This document shows, piece after piece, positions 38,201 to 53,100 of a stretch of DNA of 64,000 bases. Position numbers and translations under genes: made by a program. Positions within the stretch are counted from its first letter, which is position 1; each line of letters starts with the position of its first letter. Source of the DNA: Setaria digitata (taxonomy: Eukaryota; Nematoda; Chromadorea; Rhabditida; Setariidae); the NCBI GenBank assembly GCA_003640385.1, contig RCAB01000021.1, positions 279,460 to 343,459 on the forward strand, given 5' to 3'. The notes beneath the pieces were generated by a model that worked only from the letters and a program-made list of their open reading frames with translations, was not told the origin of the DNA and searched no databases.

Positions 38201-41200
38201 GTTATCACTGTCAAGCATACTGAATCATACTACTTTTTCATTTTTAAAGAATTCAAAAATTATTTATTTCCGAGCTTAACGCATCACTTAAAGCTTCAAT
38301 GATTGCCATCACATATAATAGGATGTTCCATATATTTAATAAGGCTAGTAATTTTCATTTCTAACTTTAGTTTTTCAGGCAAAATCCTCATTTTCTCTTG
38401 GCTCAGAAATATTTTGCTTTTTTCAGCAGAGAATGGGCTGGGTTAAAGAACAGACGAGGGAGAGGGAGAAAGAGAGAGAGAAAGGGTAGGAGAAAAGAAG
38501 CTTAAAGCAATCATAAGTAGACTTAGGCTTAAAAAAATCGTCAAATTAGATTCGGTAGATTAAATTTGACGAGAAGTCCGAGCCTTTGCCACCGATTCTT
38601 TCTATTACATATAAAATGCAAAAAGGTAAAAAGGCCTATTTGTGCATTCTTTCATTCCATGAAAAATTACGCTACATAATGCCTTTTTCTCTTTCAAAGT
38701 TATCACATTAAATTATAATGCAAAATGGATCTATTCGAAGCCCTCTTCATATTATTTCGTTGTTGTTTTTTGTTTTAAAAATTTGAAAATTACTTGCGGA
38801 AACAGACATCAGTAATTATTTTTCGATTTCAGTGTCTCAACATCTTGAAATCAAAAATAAATTTACCATTCGCTTTTTTATGATTTTTTTGCTTAATAAA
38901 TTCATTTTTACCGTTGCCTTTTTGAAGATTTCTAATAAGCATAACTTTTTATCACAAAGAATACCGCAAATATCAATGCTAACTTCGAACAAACAGAATG
39001 AACTTAACTGGAACGGATTGAAGTGATCGGAAATGATTCCGTGTTGCGGCTGAGGTGAACAGAATAGTAGCATAGCTGAACAAGGTCTCTTGACTGATGA
39101 TGGTCAAGTGAAGATAACTAAGCAGTTATCGCATAGCAAGCAGTTTCTAACGATTATAGAAGTATACGATTAATCTGAATTAATTTATTTAAGTATAGGT
39201 AAAAAAAAATAGGACCAGTTAAGGAGTCATTTTTGTTTCTTAAAATTTTTAAGTTCTGAAAATAACTTTCAAAAGTTGTGATAACGCAATCTGTATGTTG
39301 AAATGTAAGGATTATTACTTGTTTAATAACGCGGAGAAATGGAGTAAGTTTTATGAAATTACTGACTAATAATCAAAAATTTTAAAGTAATGAAAAATTG
39401 ATACCGTTGATTGCTTTGCTTCTTGCATAAAGAATTATAGAAAATTTTATTGAAATTAATCGTTTTCATAAAAGTACTTTTGTGATGTGAAATATATAAA
39501 TTTCTGAGTGAATTTTAACTGATTGATTTTTTTTTTATGTTCTAAAGATTTTCCTATTACAATAATCACTCTCCAATAGATCCTAAAGATAATCATAATC
39601 ATCCTTATAACTCCTCATTAATTTAAAATCTTTCACCTATTATTCGCAACCACTGAACTAATTTACAGCTCTGTCATTAAATATTTCTAGTCCTTCGAAG
39701 GCTTCAATATGAATTTCTTGAATTTCTAATATGAGAAGAGAAGCATAAATAATCATATTAATTCATATTGAAATTCCACTGCCTCAATAGCTTTATGAAA
39801 ATGGACAAAGTAAGTCAATAACGTCTTCCTTAATATTAAAAAAAACTTTAAAAGTTATTTTCAAAATTTGAAAAACTCAACAGGCAAAGATGATGGCCCA
39901 ATTATTAAATATGTATTACTTTGTCTATACTTGAACAAATTGATTTAGGCTGATCATATTCTTCTACAATTATTTGAAACTCACTCAGTGCTATGCAACA
40001 GTTGTTTAATTTTATTTTATCATCAATTCTATAGACTAGATTAATATTTTAGCACCTGAATCATTTCCGATTAAATGTCATTACTTCATTCCTGTCACTG
40101 TTCATTTCGTCATTACTTAAGGTCTTAATGGCACTGACCTTAAGCTTTCTTAATTTTGTGCATTATTGCAACTTCTTTTTGAAAAATTAAATAATTTTCC
40201 GAAATAAATTTCTATTTTAAAACGGAAAAAACTTTATGGCTCAAGAGCTATAAATTCAGTATTTGCCTTTTGTTCATAAAAAAAATAAGGCGGAAAAAGT
40301 TGCTACGAAATTTATATTCAATGCATAATTATTTTAGCCAAGAAAACTAATCGAGTTCCTATCATTCAATATAATTACAAATGAATAAAATAATTATAAA
40401 TCTCTGGGTACAAAGAATTAATTCCAATATTTCGAATAATGTCCTTGATTGAACTTATTATATAAGACTCGGAAACAATTGAAATAATTAATTTTAGAAA
40501 TAATTTGAATTCTCCGAAAGTTTTTCCCTATTTTTTTCATCCAGTGCTTGAATCTATTTGCTTTACTTTTTAACTTCATCCCTTTTAGTAAAAATTTAAT
40601 GGATGATTGTTATCACTTATCTCTTCGGTTGATATCTTTTCTTTTTGTCAGTAGTATGTCAAAGCTAACACCCGAAATTTATGATTCATTAAGGAGCAAA
40701 GACTTATAACTTCATAAATTAATTATCTAAAAATATATTCATCAATAAAATTTGAAGCATGTTTGTTCTACATATCAGTGAATTAATCATTAAGAATATT
40801 TGAACATTCTTAAAAAACACTTATATTTATAGAAATATTTTTCGGCATTCTAGACTTCTTTTACAATTGATAACTAATTCATACGATAAATTAATATTCA
40901 ACAAATCAGGCTTTATTTTTTTCTAGCGATGAAAAAGCAGGAAATTATTTTAATTTCACAGGATTTGATGGCAACATGAAAGCTAATATAAAGTCAAAAT
41001 AAATTTTAGGAAGGCGCTGCAATCGGAAATAAAAAATGCTGCGAAAAAGTTGTTAAATTCTAAAATGAGGCGGATGACAAGAATAAAAGATAATTTTAGC
41101 CTAACCAAAAAAAAGAAAAAAAATTGGAGAAAGACAGAAGGAGTTAAGCTAATCTTCCATTCGTTTCTTTCAACCATTACTATGCTACTTTTACTGCTAA

Positions 41201-43849
41201 CATATTCACTTCTAGTTTGATATTAATAGGAATTAACATTTCCATGAATCAAAAAGAAACTAAATGATAGATGTTGCTATAGGAAGTGTTTTTATATTAA
41301 AATTTTATTAAAAATAATAAATTATTCGAGAAATTTTGAGGGCCGCAAATAAAGAGAAAGGATTGATAAAATATGTTTTATCAAATAATCAAATTTGTTA
41401 ATATGAAGAATATTTCTTCCTTGAAAAGTATAAATTGCCTATTACAAAAATACCAAATGATGATTGCAAGAAGTTTGCTTTTATGAAAATTAACTGCTAA
41501 GAGTTACATGGCCATCGCTGGCGAATCAGTTTGTTCTAAACTTTGGCCTGTGAAACTTTTGAAAGTACATGCATTTGGACAGAAAGAAAAATTTCTGCCA
41601 AGTTTAAAAAAGATATTTCACTGCTTTGTTAGTAACATCACAATTTTTCGTTTTTCTTACAAAAGCAAGTGCAAGCTGAGCATTTGAAAGGAATGGGAAT
41701 AAATTTATGGGAAAAGTTGAAACCAGAAATGACGATGTAGTGAACATTTCAAAAAAGATTAATTTTTGACATCCAAAAAAAGCTTTGTTCATTTGTTCAA
41801 ATTTTTTTTAGCTCTTCATTTTTTCCTTTTTCTTTTTTTTGAGAGAATAAAATTCTTTGCCATTCCCTCCATCCTTTATTTGTGACAGAGAAAGAAAACT
41901 GAAAAAAAAAATGAGTAAAATTTTATAAACTTTTTGGAAGTTGAGCCAAAAACATTTTTTGCTAATATTTTTATAATATGATATTTCAACTCACTTTCAA
42001 ATAGCCCAATAACTTTCCTTTTTTTTCGCCTCATTATATAAGCTTATCACTTTATTATAATAAGTTTGATGGGTATAAAGTGCAGTTACTAATTCAAGTA
42101 GCTGTAAAAGCCTAATGAAATAGGAAGTCGTATGCTACTTTTAAATTTCCATCCAGTAAGCCTTTTTACATATTCAGTTCAAAATATTCTTATAATTTTA
42201 AATTGATTATGCACGACAAAGTAGAATAGCTTTCTTTATAATTATCCTATTGTGAAGCAAAATATTTCAAAAATCTTTGCATCAAAAAAATTCTCAAAGA
42301 CAGATGTTTTCAATTATTAATAACAGTTCTTTCCCACATAAAAATATGCTCGACAGTTTTTTTTTTAAGTTCAGTACTGTTATATTTTACTTTATTATTT
42401 TTCAAACTTAATACTGCCCTGAAAAACTTAATGAGAAATAATGGCGCATCATACGTCAACAGCAATTAAAAAATAAACTTTCGCTAAAAACTAACAATCT
42501 GAGCTTGTCGCAGCCAGTTGAAATACTCTCACAAATATTTTTTCACATCATATTATCTATCCCAAATAGATTTTTTCTTTTGTTAACTGTTTTATATTCG
42601 AAATAAATCACATTTTTTTAAAGCGCCTTTTCATCCGTTTCCTTGCTTTATTTCTAATATGAATACTGAATTCACTTAATCGATCTAATCTAAGAACGAA
42701 GAAGTCTGTCGAGATCGATCGACTATTTATCAGTAGAACTTAGCGTAAACAGTGATCAATCGATCAATTTTCAACAACATAACGGCACCGATAGTTTGAC
42801 TTTCTGACCACTTTTCAATTTCCGTTCTCCTCATCACTTTTTTCTAGTCGTAATTTTCCTTTTAAAAAAAACCGTTTTCAATAAAAGCACCAAAGTTGCG
42901 TGACGTTTTTTATTCACGCTTAAAAGCTTCTTATTTACTTACCAGCTCATATATTTTTATTGTTATAAATTGTCCCCTGATCATTTAAAACCAATTTAAA
43001 ACTTGAATTATTGTCTGAGGTCTAGTGCAAGACATGCAATCATAAGCATTAAGAAGTCATTCCAACGGATAATTACAGAACTTCGTTCGTTTTTAGATTA
43101 GATCGGTTAAGTGAATTCCTTTCCTATTTTTAAGGGGCATCAGAAATTGCAAAAGGTATTTATACTGAATCCTTTCTGCTGATTAATAATCAGAAATAAA
43201 ATGAAAATGAAAATGTCATCTTAGAATTATCAAATTTGACAACTGTGCACTCTCATGCATTGTAGTATTTCTGCACTGACTAAGTCAAATGAGTGAGGAA
43301 ATATTTTTAGTTAACAATTCCAAGTTTTAATTTCACTCACTTTCCTTTTAACTTTATTTTCCCTTAGTATTTAGAAAAGTTACATTTCTATTTTTAAGAT
43401 GATATTCAAGCAAACTTTACAAGTTTTATTTAATGAAAAGTTAAACAAAGAGGAAAGTGAGTGCATGCCAAGAAATTTTAGTGATGAAATTGGCTTTCAG
43501 TTGGAATAGTCTCTGAGACAAATGTTATGAGCACACTAATTAATGACACCATTGAAAATTTAATGAGACAAGTTGCATTCATTTCTCTATGAAATTTCAT
43601 TGCATTTAACTTCTTTTATAGCGTTACGGGAAAAGCAAGTTCTTTTTTTTCGTGTGATGTCACGCATGTACTGCAAACTTTTTGCTCCATGAAGAACGAG
43701 TTAAAAAAAATTGAAGTCAAATGATACGAAAGGAGGTCATCTGACATAGTATGCTATCTGCGGAATCTTAGATGATGGAAGTGTGATAGTTTTAAAAGCG
43801 TAAGAGTGTACAAAGTAGAAGCCAAGAATAAGCTCGAAATCAGGGAAAA

Positions 43850-43911
43850 GGTCGAGAAAGAGCTAGAACTAACCAGCAGAATTAGAGGTCGAGGAAGAGC
43901 TCGAACTAAGA
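43850..43911. repeat. Pair of 24-base imperfect direct repeats
   Basis: GGTCGAGAAAGAGCTAGAAC at about 43851 recurs as GGTCGAGGAAGAGCTCGAAC at about 43889, 38 bases later. Both fall in a 69-codon open frame (43806-44015) rich in E, K and R that I do not recognise. Confidence 0.5.
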
Positions 43912-46900
43912 TAACATCAGATTTTGTGATTTATTCACTTGTTAATTCAGCTGTGTCATTTGTTCATGTTTGTTTTTTCCTCTATGAAAATGTTTTACTT
44001 AGATCCTTCAGATAAAAAGTTATTAATGAATAATTTCCTTCGTAATATCAGAAGGGCGTTCTATTTTACGTTATCGTAGTTCATTAGTAATTCATTAAGT
44101 GCAGTGTTAAATTCATTTTAGTCCATCTAATTTTGTCAAATTTTGTTTTCCTGTTGATTTCACTTATCTTGCCAAACGGAAAAGCATGTTTCACGCGGCT
44201 CCGCTGCATATAAGTGCTTTTTAAGTTGCTTGTGCCGAAATCATTTAAATTTGGGAAATTAGTAAGCAAGCGGACATTGTATTTATTAGAGACAACAATT
44301 TGGCTTCAACTAAAAATACCAAAGTTGACACTCCTTGGTGACTGAATTGCCAAATTGTAGTTATAGATACTTAATATATTGTTTATGCGAATTAGGCAGG
44401 AAAGGAAGGGAAGAAAGGCTATTTAAAGTTGAGGAGAAGATATGTATATCTAATGAATAATTTTCATGTCTTCATCAAGTGATCATCTAAATAGGGTATG
44501 CAAATATAAACAAAAAAACGATTAAAACTGTTCTTACTTTGAACATCATCGAAAAGTTCCAGTAATAAGTTATTCTGAAATAATTACATAACAAATTGTC
44601 AAAATAGCTCATAATAAATGTGGATTTCTAATTATTCACATATAATTAATTAGTCATTAGGGCTAATGCTTAGAATAACTTAATTTCTTAAATGAAAGAT
44701 CATATATTTTACTAAGTAGATCAATTTGCACCAACTATTAGGCTAGTATGAAAAACTTTGCTACAATTCTGTTGATAAGCTACCAAAGCACTCATAAAAT
44801 TTATTAATTGACGAAAAGGGTATGAACGGCTAAATACCTGTCGGGTGAGACACCTAACTAATTGCTACTTGAAACATAAAACATGCATGTTAACATAATT
44901 CATTGCATTTTTCATGTTCTATTGACTTATCGAAATATCAAATGCATCTGAAATAGTTTTTCATCTAGTTTATAAATGTTATTGATTGCAATTAGTATGA
45001 TAATTTGGCAAAAATTAATTAAAATCACTTTTTATGCCAAATTGCTGAAAGCACAAAGTACCTTGAAGGTTTACGTATAATTTTTAGGTATTATGTCCTG
45101 AGTATGACAATAATATATGAGATATTCATGAGATATTGAAGGATTGAACAGATTCTTCAAATTTAACAAATGTCACAATCGTTTAACAAATTTGAATGTA
45201 GTGAAGCCTCTAAATGGTTGTCTAGTTTATGATAGGAAGTTTTAGACAAATTAACACTTCGTTGTATATAGATGGTGTGCATTACGGAAGAGTTGATTTT
45301 AGTAAATGGTCAGCTCACCTTTAAAATAAAATATCAATTTTTTCAAATTTGTTTATTTATACAGACGTAAAGCACACCTGCCAGCCATTACTTAAACTTC
45401 GCCTCCTCTTTTTACTACGTTTTATTCCTTTAGCTTCCGGTTTCGGTCATCTTCAACCCTGTGTGCAAATAACACTTAAATTCAAATTATTTCCATACCT
45501 AAGAAATTTTTTCAGAATAAACTTCTGGCCATCTATGCAATCAATCAAGGTAACAAAAGACTAGCAATATTGTCGTAGGTCTCAGTGGGTGATTCAGAGT
45601 ATGATCAAATTCTTCAAAATAACGACGAAAAATTTCCAAGCAAAAAACTAAGCACTTACTGGATTTTTGTTCATTATTGCTTTTTTATAGAAATACATAT
45701 GCACTTCAGTGATCAGTTCTAAAGAAAGGTAATGAGTAAATGATTTCCTTTGGTCCTAAGGTCGTCCTTTATTATCGTGCCGTATAGTTACAGCCAGTGA
45801 GCAGAACAAAATGACGTGCATCAAACTTGCAACTGCCATCAGTATGCCAAAAACTACGATAAAGTACTATTTGCTCAAATTTTCTCGTTTTAAAAATGTT
45901 CAAATGTAACTGAATAACTTCAAGTGCTACTTGCAAAGAAGAAATTACCGAATGTTCTTCACTTCACTTGTACAAACAGTTCGTTTAATTGTAAGTGAAC
46001 TAAAGAACATTGGTATGGTTTAGAAATTTGATATTTCTATTCTTTGTAAAAGTTGAAGTGTACTCCAATGAGTGTAACGAATGAAAGCATAATGAAAAGC
46101 GTTTCATCATCAAGCGAAAAGCAATCAATAAGAAAATGAAATAACTTGAAATGATCTAGTTCAACAAAAATAAGTATTAATAGGAGGCACTTGTTTTGAA
46201 ATTTGCACTGCTGAGAAGCGAAGTTTTATTAAACTAACTTTGCATTTCTAATAGTTATTGAAGGTGTAAATACATTAGTTAAAAAGTGATCAGTAAATTT
46301 TTCCCTCTCATCTTTTTTTTTTTTCAGAATTGCGACGAAAGTTTGAACTAATCATTAATAAGCAAGTGTAAACCAATTAATTATAATGAATAAGGGAGGC
46401 AATGATAAGCAATTAATAATTAAACTTAGTAAAAGGCCTCTCTTTTTTTTTGTCTAATTACTGGTTGTTAAAAGACTTTATATGCACTTTTATGTATTTT
46501 TTGCCATAATAAGCTCTTTTAAGACAGACATTATATGGACAATTTCGTATAAGAAAGGAATTAGTCGAAATTCGGATACCACTTGTCAATTTCATTTATG
46601 TGACCAATTTGTTATGTAACTACACCAGCATTGACGTCAAACTGTTCCAGTGAAATTTCTGCCCCTTTTTTAGAAAACCACTTTAAAACAGTTTAAATTT
46701 ATGCAGTATTTTATTCACTGATACTGAAATTTATATAAAATTAAAATAATGTTTGGTTTGCAATAACTGATAATATCGTAAATTTTTTTGAAGCGGACAG
46801 GTACAGTATAAAGTCAAAAATGAAATTTATAATGAAGTGAATTCTGAAGACAAGTACCAGTATGTGAATAAGTATTTCATGAAATGCCAAATAAAGATAA

Positions 46901-47152
46901 CTTCAGTCACTTCAATTTTTTAAAACGATAATGCAATTTAAAATTTCGATACTTTCCTTATTATTTGTCAATTTGATTGCTCCTATAGAACTGCTTCTTT
47001 TATAGAAACGTTAAATGACAGCGGGAAAAACATGTAGTAGTTTTTCTGGAGAAAGTTTCTATTCAATCATTTATTTTCAGGTCGATTTGTATGCGATTAA
47101 AATTGGGCTAACTAAATCAGTTAAATCAATCAAATTTAACAAATCAAAAGTT

Positions 47153-50100
47153 ATGAACAAATCGTCTTCGCCTGTTGTTTGGACAATAAATGCATATGTT
47201 AGTAATGAAAGAATTGGAACAACCGGTAATACTATTGTACAGCTTACTACTGCTATTTCCACCATTATGTAAGTTTATGATGCTTTTTAATTAATTAATT
47301 AATTAATTTTTCCTCTGTGTTTTAGACTTATGGAGAAAATTTATAAATAGAAATTAGAAAAATAGGATGAAATTTTTCGAAAATTTAAACTTTCCTATAC
47401 AAAAAAAAAACGGAAATTATTTAAATGGTCGTAGCAGGAAAATGCTGATCAAATCATGTTTGCATTTCCTGAAAATGCCTTATTGATCCTAGCTGACAAC
47501 GGATTTCATTCCACTCATCGACTTAGTCAACTGGACCGCACGCGATCTGTTGTCTTCTTGACTTGATTAATTTTTTTTTCCTCGAAGTTATGTCGAATTG
47601 ACCCGTCATTTCTGAGGTACAATCCAACTTTCGCTTTTTTCATGCTCAATTCAGTATTTTTTGATACCAGTATTTTTAAATGAACTTTTACTATCGCTCT
47701 GCTACGCTTCATTCTCCAATCATGTTTGAAAGCGTTGCCAAAAGTTTTTTAAATTTTCATTCAAATTTTAAAATCATAGATAAATGGTGCACGGATAAGA
47801 CGATAAATGCTGTGCATTTAACAGCTGATATAGTGAACCGTAATGTTTATTTTCTACAAATCAAATAAGTTCTCATTTCTAAAATTGATTTACGTCCAAA
47901 TGATTTGGAAAACTAAGAAATAAAAACTCTTTTGTGTGTTTTGTTTAAGCATGCAAACACTATAATTACTTGCACTAATTACGCCCCTATTATGTAATCA
48001 AGAACAAAAACTAAGATAGTGCTGCTGATTGACTAATCACTCTTGTCTCGTTTCGTCTCACAACATGGTCATTCTTATATCATTTCTCCTCATTTTATAC
48101 AAATATTTTCCTCCTTATCAGAGTTGTTCAACCACTCTTCTTACCATCAGCTGAATTTACTTAAATCACTTACATAGCCATTTGAAGTGATTTAAAACCA
48201 AGCGACTTATCACAGAACAAAATGCTCAAAACGCATTTATCGAAATGAGGAACTGTTTGTGAAAGGATTTTAAAATGGTACAACAATATAATGTGCTACA
48301 TGAGCAGTCATCGTGTTCCAAATCAAAATTGTGTAACTGATAACAGTTAATTAAGTAAATAAGCTAATTGATCTGAAAAAGGGAACAGATTAATGTTTTT
48401 TAACTTTCAAAAATATTTCTGTGGCCATTCAACTTACCTCAACAAAAATGAGTCGTCAAAAATTCCAATAAAAAATTTAACAATTTAACTTAATTATTCC
48501 AAAAAATTTCTCTACTTCAATCTATTTTATTTTAATATGCTTACATAAAAATGGAGTTTTGCTCCAAAAATGTCCATGAATATTTATCTTTAGTATTTGA
48601 GCAAAAAAAAAGGAAAAGTTTTCGTACATGAACTGTTCAAGTACTGACCGTTTTCAGAAATCTTAAAAAACAATGATGAAAATTTTGTAGAAAGGCTGAA
48701 GATTAGTCTATTGTTAACGTATATGTTTGTTGTTCCTAAATTTCATTCTTTTCGTATTTTCCAACAAATATTTCATGCCTATTCACAGAGTTAGTAGACG
48801 TTTCATTTTTTTATGCTATTGCTTTCTTTGTATATTTTGGAATTACAGCATTGCAACATTATCAATATCTCCGCATTCGGAGTTCAAGCAAATGTAAATG
48901 GAGGACATTCGGCAGAAAGTTTTCCCGTCCGAAAATCGTTGTTCTTTTTCAAATTTATGAAATCGACATAAATTTTTCAGTTTAGGAAAGGAATGATTAC
49001 GGGATTTGAAAAAAATGAGCCAGATTTAATAGTTCATAAAAGTGAAAGATGTAATGACTGCTTAAAACAAATAATTTAGCCCATTTTACTTTAAGATCTT
49101 CGATATTTACTGGACTTTGATTGCTAGAGGGAGAATAATGTTTTCTTATCTGACTTTGCCAAAAAAGAGTTACAAATTCTCTAAGAAATTTTGTTATTAT
49201 TTTTAATAGTTTTCACGGTCAGTGATAGGCGATCTCAAGTTTTTTTAAAACCAGTTTGTTAAAATTTTCCAGTATTTCCTGACGACTATTAAAAAAATAC
49301 ACATTATTTGAAAAAAGTACGATTACAGTGTTTGCAGTTTGTATAAGAAAGTTATCTAGACTTTCACGTTTAAAATGTTATGAAAATATGACAGTTGAGA
49401 AAATGGTAATTTTTTTGGAAAAAAAAAAAAAAAAAAGGAATAAAAAGGCTATAATACACGATCAGTTATTTCTCGAAAATAACCTATTTAATCCAACATA
49501 AAATGACATTTTCCTTAGCTGAGGGACCAGTTCAGGTCCCATAGCTGAGAAAAATCAAGAAAATGAAATTTTGTCCTTCCTTTTTATTTTAGCCTAAATA
49601 ATACAACAACGTTATCATCACCATTATCAACAACAACAGCAACAACATCATTATCACCACAGTCTTCATCATCATTATCATTGTCTTTATTAACGCCATC
49701 ACCATCGTCATCATCATCATCATCATCATCGTCATCATCATCATCATCATCATCTTCATCATCATCATCCTCATCATCGTCATCATCATCATCGGCTGCA
49801 GTTGCGGCGGCAGTAGCAGCAGCAGCAGTGGAAACAGCAACAGTTACAACAACACCATTATCAGCTTCGTTATCACCGTCATCATCATCATTATCATCAG
49901 TAATACTTGCTAATGAAATGGAAGTTATCATGCAAGACGATTGTCGATTCAGACCTACACTTGAAAATTATATCACAATAGTTTCATTCTGCATCATTTT
50001 TTTCCTCTCTGTTGTTGGCAATGCAGTCGTTGTAGCCGTCATTTTGCAGGTTAGTTGTTTGTTGCAATTTCTGTCTATCTCTTTGCAGTAATGAATAAAA

Positions 50101-53100
50101 TTTATGCCACTTGAATGGTGAGAGAAATTTTTACGTATTATTTTCAGTCGCACAAGGAGCAATCTGAAGTCACGCAATACTTAACGATCCACATCAATTA
50201 ATTCAAATTTTCTTTAGAAACAAAAACAAAAGCAAAATATTGCTCGTAATTTTTAGCAGCGTTCAATGCGTTCGGTGACAAACATTTATTTGTTAAATTT
50301 GGCAATATCCGACTTAATGTTATCAGTGGTTTGCATGCCACCAACTCTTGTTAGTTCCGTTATTTATTGTTGGATGTTCGGCGATCTCCTTTGCAAGCTG
50401 TTTGCATACCTGCAACGTAAGTTTAGCTTTTTCTTTTTTGCCAATTTAATTTGTTCTGTTGACTCATCGATTCGCTTCTGCAATTCATCATTTCGTTAGT
50501 TGCTTACCTTTTAAGGCTTTTCGACTTCTGCCTTCAAGTCTCTTCAACATCTGAATTGGACAGTTATTTCAGTTTCTTTCACTTTCATAGGAGTGCCATT
50601 CAAACGCTAGAGATCTAATTTTTGACGACAGACTTGCTTTTGCAAAATTTATCAGATAAATTAGTTTTCCTTTAACGATCAAGGTTCAATAGGTCCTAAA
50701 ACAGATAAAATAGGCCAAATCATTTATTATGAGCAATCACTGCTTTCTTTTACTTTTTCAACTGTTGCTTCAGCATTTCAAAAATGTTAAATTATTCCCC
50801 TCCAAACTTGTAGAACTCATATTAATTCCATTAAATCTAAGAAGAAATATTCTTTCAGTTACTCACAACTGCATTAGTGTATGTGATCGTTAGTATTTAG
50901 GAGGAACTCAAAAAATATCAGGGCTAAGAAACTTTATGTTCTACACAAACACTTACACCAAACATGAAGATACTAGCGATGATGAATGCTATAATTAATT
51001 TTAAAATATTAGATGATACTGGAACTGGTATGAAAATGAAAAGGTTTTTTGATGTTTACGAGTGAACATCAAATCCTTGATGAAATAAAAAATGATATTT
51101 GAGAGCAAACAAGAGGAGCATTAATAGCAAAGTAATCTTCAGTCTTCCCACAAATTTGCATCTTCTGTCTTAAGTTAATTTAATTAAAATGAGTTTCTTT
51201 AGTTCTTTAAAAACCTATCACGAACTGGACTAACTAAAGTATTCATCATACAAATTATACCTACGTTTATATTACTAAAATTGAAGTACCTATTATTAAC
51301 ACGAAAAAATTTCAAGAGATCGGAAGGAGAAAGAGTGAAAAAAAGGGAAAATTTTACCGTACTATAATTATCGTACTGTTTTTTTATTTAGAAAATATGA
51401 CGAATCAATTATTCAGTTCGCTCCAAATTGTAGCAAACAGTATAGAAATCAAGCATTTTGTTGTATATTTTTCTTTAGGAGTTGCAAAATATTTCATTCC
51501 GATACGAATACTTCATTAGTTGTAAAGTCTGCGGAAGCCGCAATTAATTAACTTTAAATTGCTTATTTATAAGTTTCATTCCTGTCTCTCTATTTTGAAA
51601 CTGAATAAAATTTTCAGCAGTCGTAGTGACCGCATCAGCTTATACACTGGCTGTGATAGCATTTGAGCGATATTACGCTATCTGTAAGCCATTACATTCG
51701 AGAATTTGGCATACTCGATCACATGCCTATGCAATGATCACATTAGTTTGGGTCATTTCCATCCTGGCCAATTTACTTATGCTTTTTATGTTCGAACTAC
51801 AAACTTATAATGTTAATGGCCTCACATGTGCACCCAAACACCAGCCAATTCTTCATTTCGGTTATCAGGTAATTATTTCAGCATTTCCTTCGTCAGTAAT
51901 TAGTTACCTCACATTTAACATTCTCTCATAACGCCTTATTCTTAGATTTCCATCCTCTCTACCATTCTGTTGTTTGTTATTAGCTAATTAAAATTCCAAC
52001 TGATCTGTTTTTTGACCCTGAAATTTTTAAAAATACAATGGAAATGAAATCATTTATTTCAGATATACATGACCTCAGTGTTATTGCTTATTCCATTATG
52101 CATAATGATTGTTCTATATGGATCAGTAATTCATTCGCTTAGACTTGATATGAAAGTGGAGTATGCTGCCACTACTAGTAGAGTTTTGGGCATTTTCCAG
52201 ATCAATTTTTCCTTTAAAATTCATTTTCATTCTCAAAATGAAGACAACGCACCTTTGTTCTATCATGATAACATGAGAAAAGAGTTGATGAACTGTTCTG
52301 AATGACTTAGTCAATTTCGCTAAATCAGCAGTTGATTCTTTTCGTTAGATTTTAAATAGATCAATTTCTAATGGGTATCTTAAGAATTTTAATTTAAATT
52401 GAAAGCTGAATAGTAAAAAGACTGGGCAATGTACTAAAGAAGCACTGGTTCCCCAAATTACTTTAGAGTTTCAGGCATGTTTAATTTGAGAAAACATAAA
52501 ATGAATCATATACTTCGATCAACATCCCCTTAAAATTTTCTATTTACTTTCCGAAATGAATTAATTACTTAGATAGTATGTGTGTTTCGTCGAGGGACGA
52601 TGGACATGAACGACCATGTAGGGATGCAACGCGGGGGAGGTTGAAAACATCCAAACGCAACGATACCAAAAACTTGAAGTCAGTAAAAATTTAAAAATCT
52701 TAATCAGTTGCAAGGGATAATCCTGCAAGATATAGAGCAAAACGAACAATTCGACAACAATTTCTTTGAACTTCTCAAAACTCTGATATCTGAAATTCCA
52801 AGTGTTTGGAGGAAAAAAATTTCTAAATTCAGTCGTACAATCGAAATTGAATTTTCTGATGATCGTGATAAGATTCGTAAGTTTATAAAAACTTCACCGC
52901 AGCTTTACTAAAGCTATGTTGTAACTAATGAAACTTTAGTTCAGTTGCATCCATGAGGTTCAATTGCTTCAGTTGCTTTTATACTCCAATGAAGCAAATA
53001 AGGACCACTTCCGATTCGACATCATTGACCTTTTCGCGAAAAAATAAATCGTTCGATCTTAGCAACAAAAGTAGTTTACGATCAACTCATAGGTAACATA

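Larger units (their letters stand above)
30926..47152. other. Long AT-rich region without a recognisable gene
   Basis: Across about 16 kb I found only short open frames (60-70 codons), none with a family match or a phase-consistent exon chain. The region includes simple AT-rich tracts, a degenerate ATTAAT-type repeat at 32161-32272, a small inverted repeat at 31431-31494 and a pair of direct repeats at 43850-43911. It could hold distal regulatory sequence or unrecognised 5' UTR exons of the downstream receptor, or noncoding RNAs that cannot be judged by eye. Confidence 0.5.

Noticed and set aside
49584..49931. Minus-strand 115-codon frame with a long polyaspartate run
   Set aside because: It is the reverse reading of the TCA/TCG serine tract; the plus frame continues into the conserved receptor.
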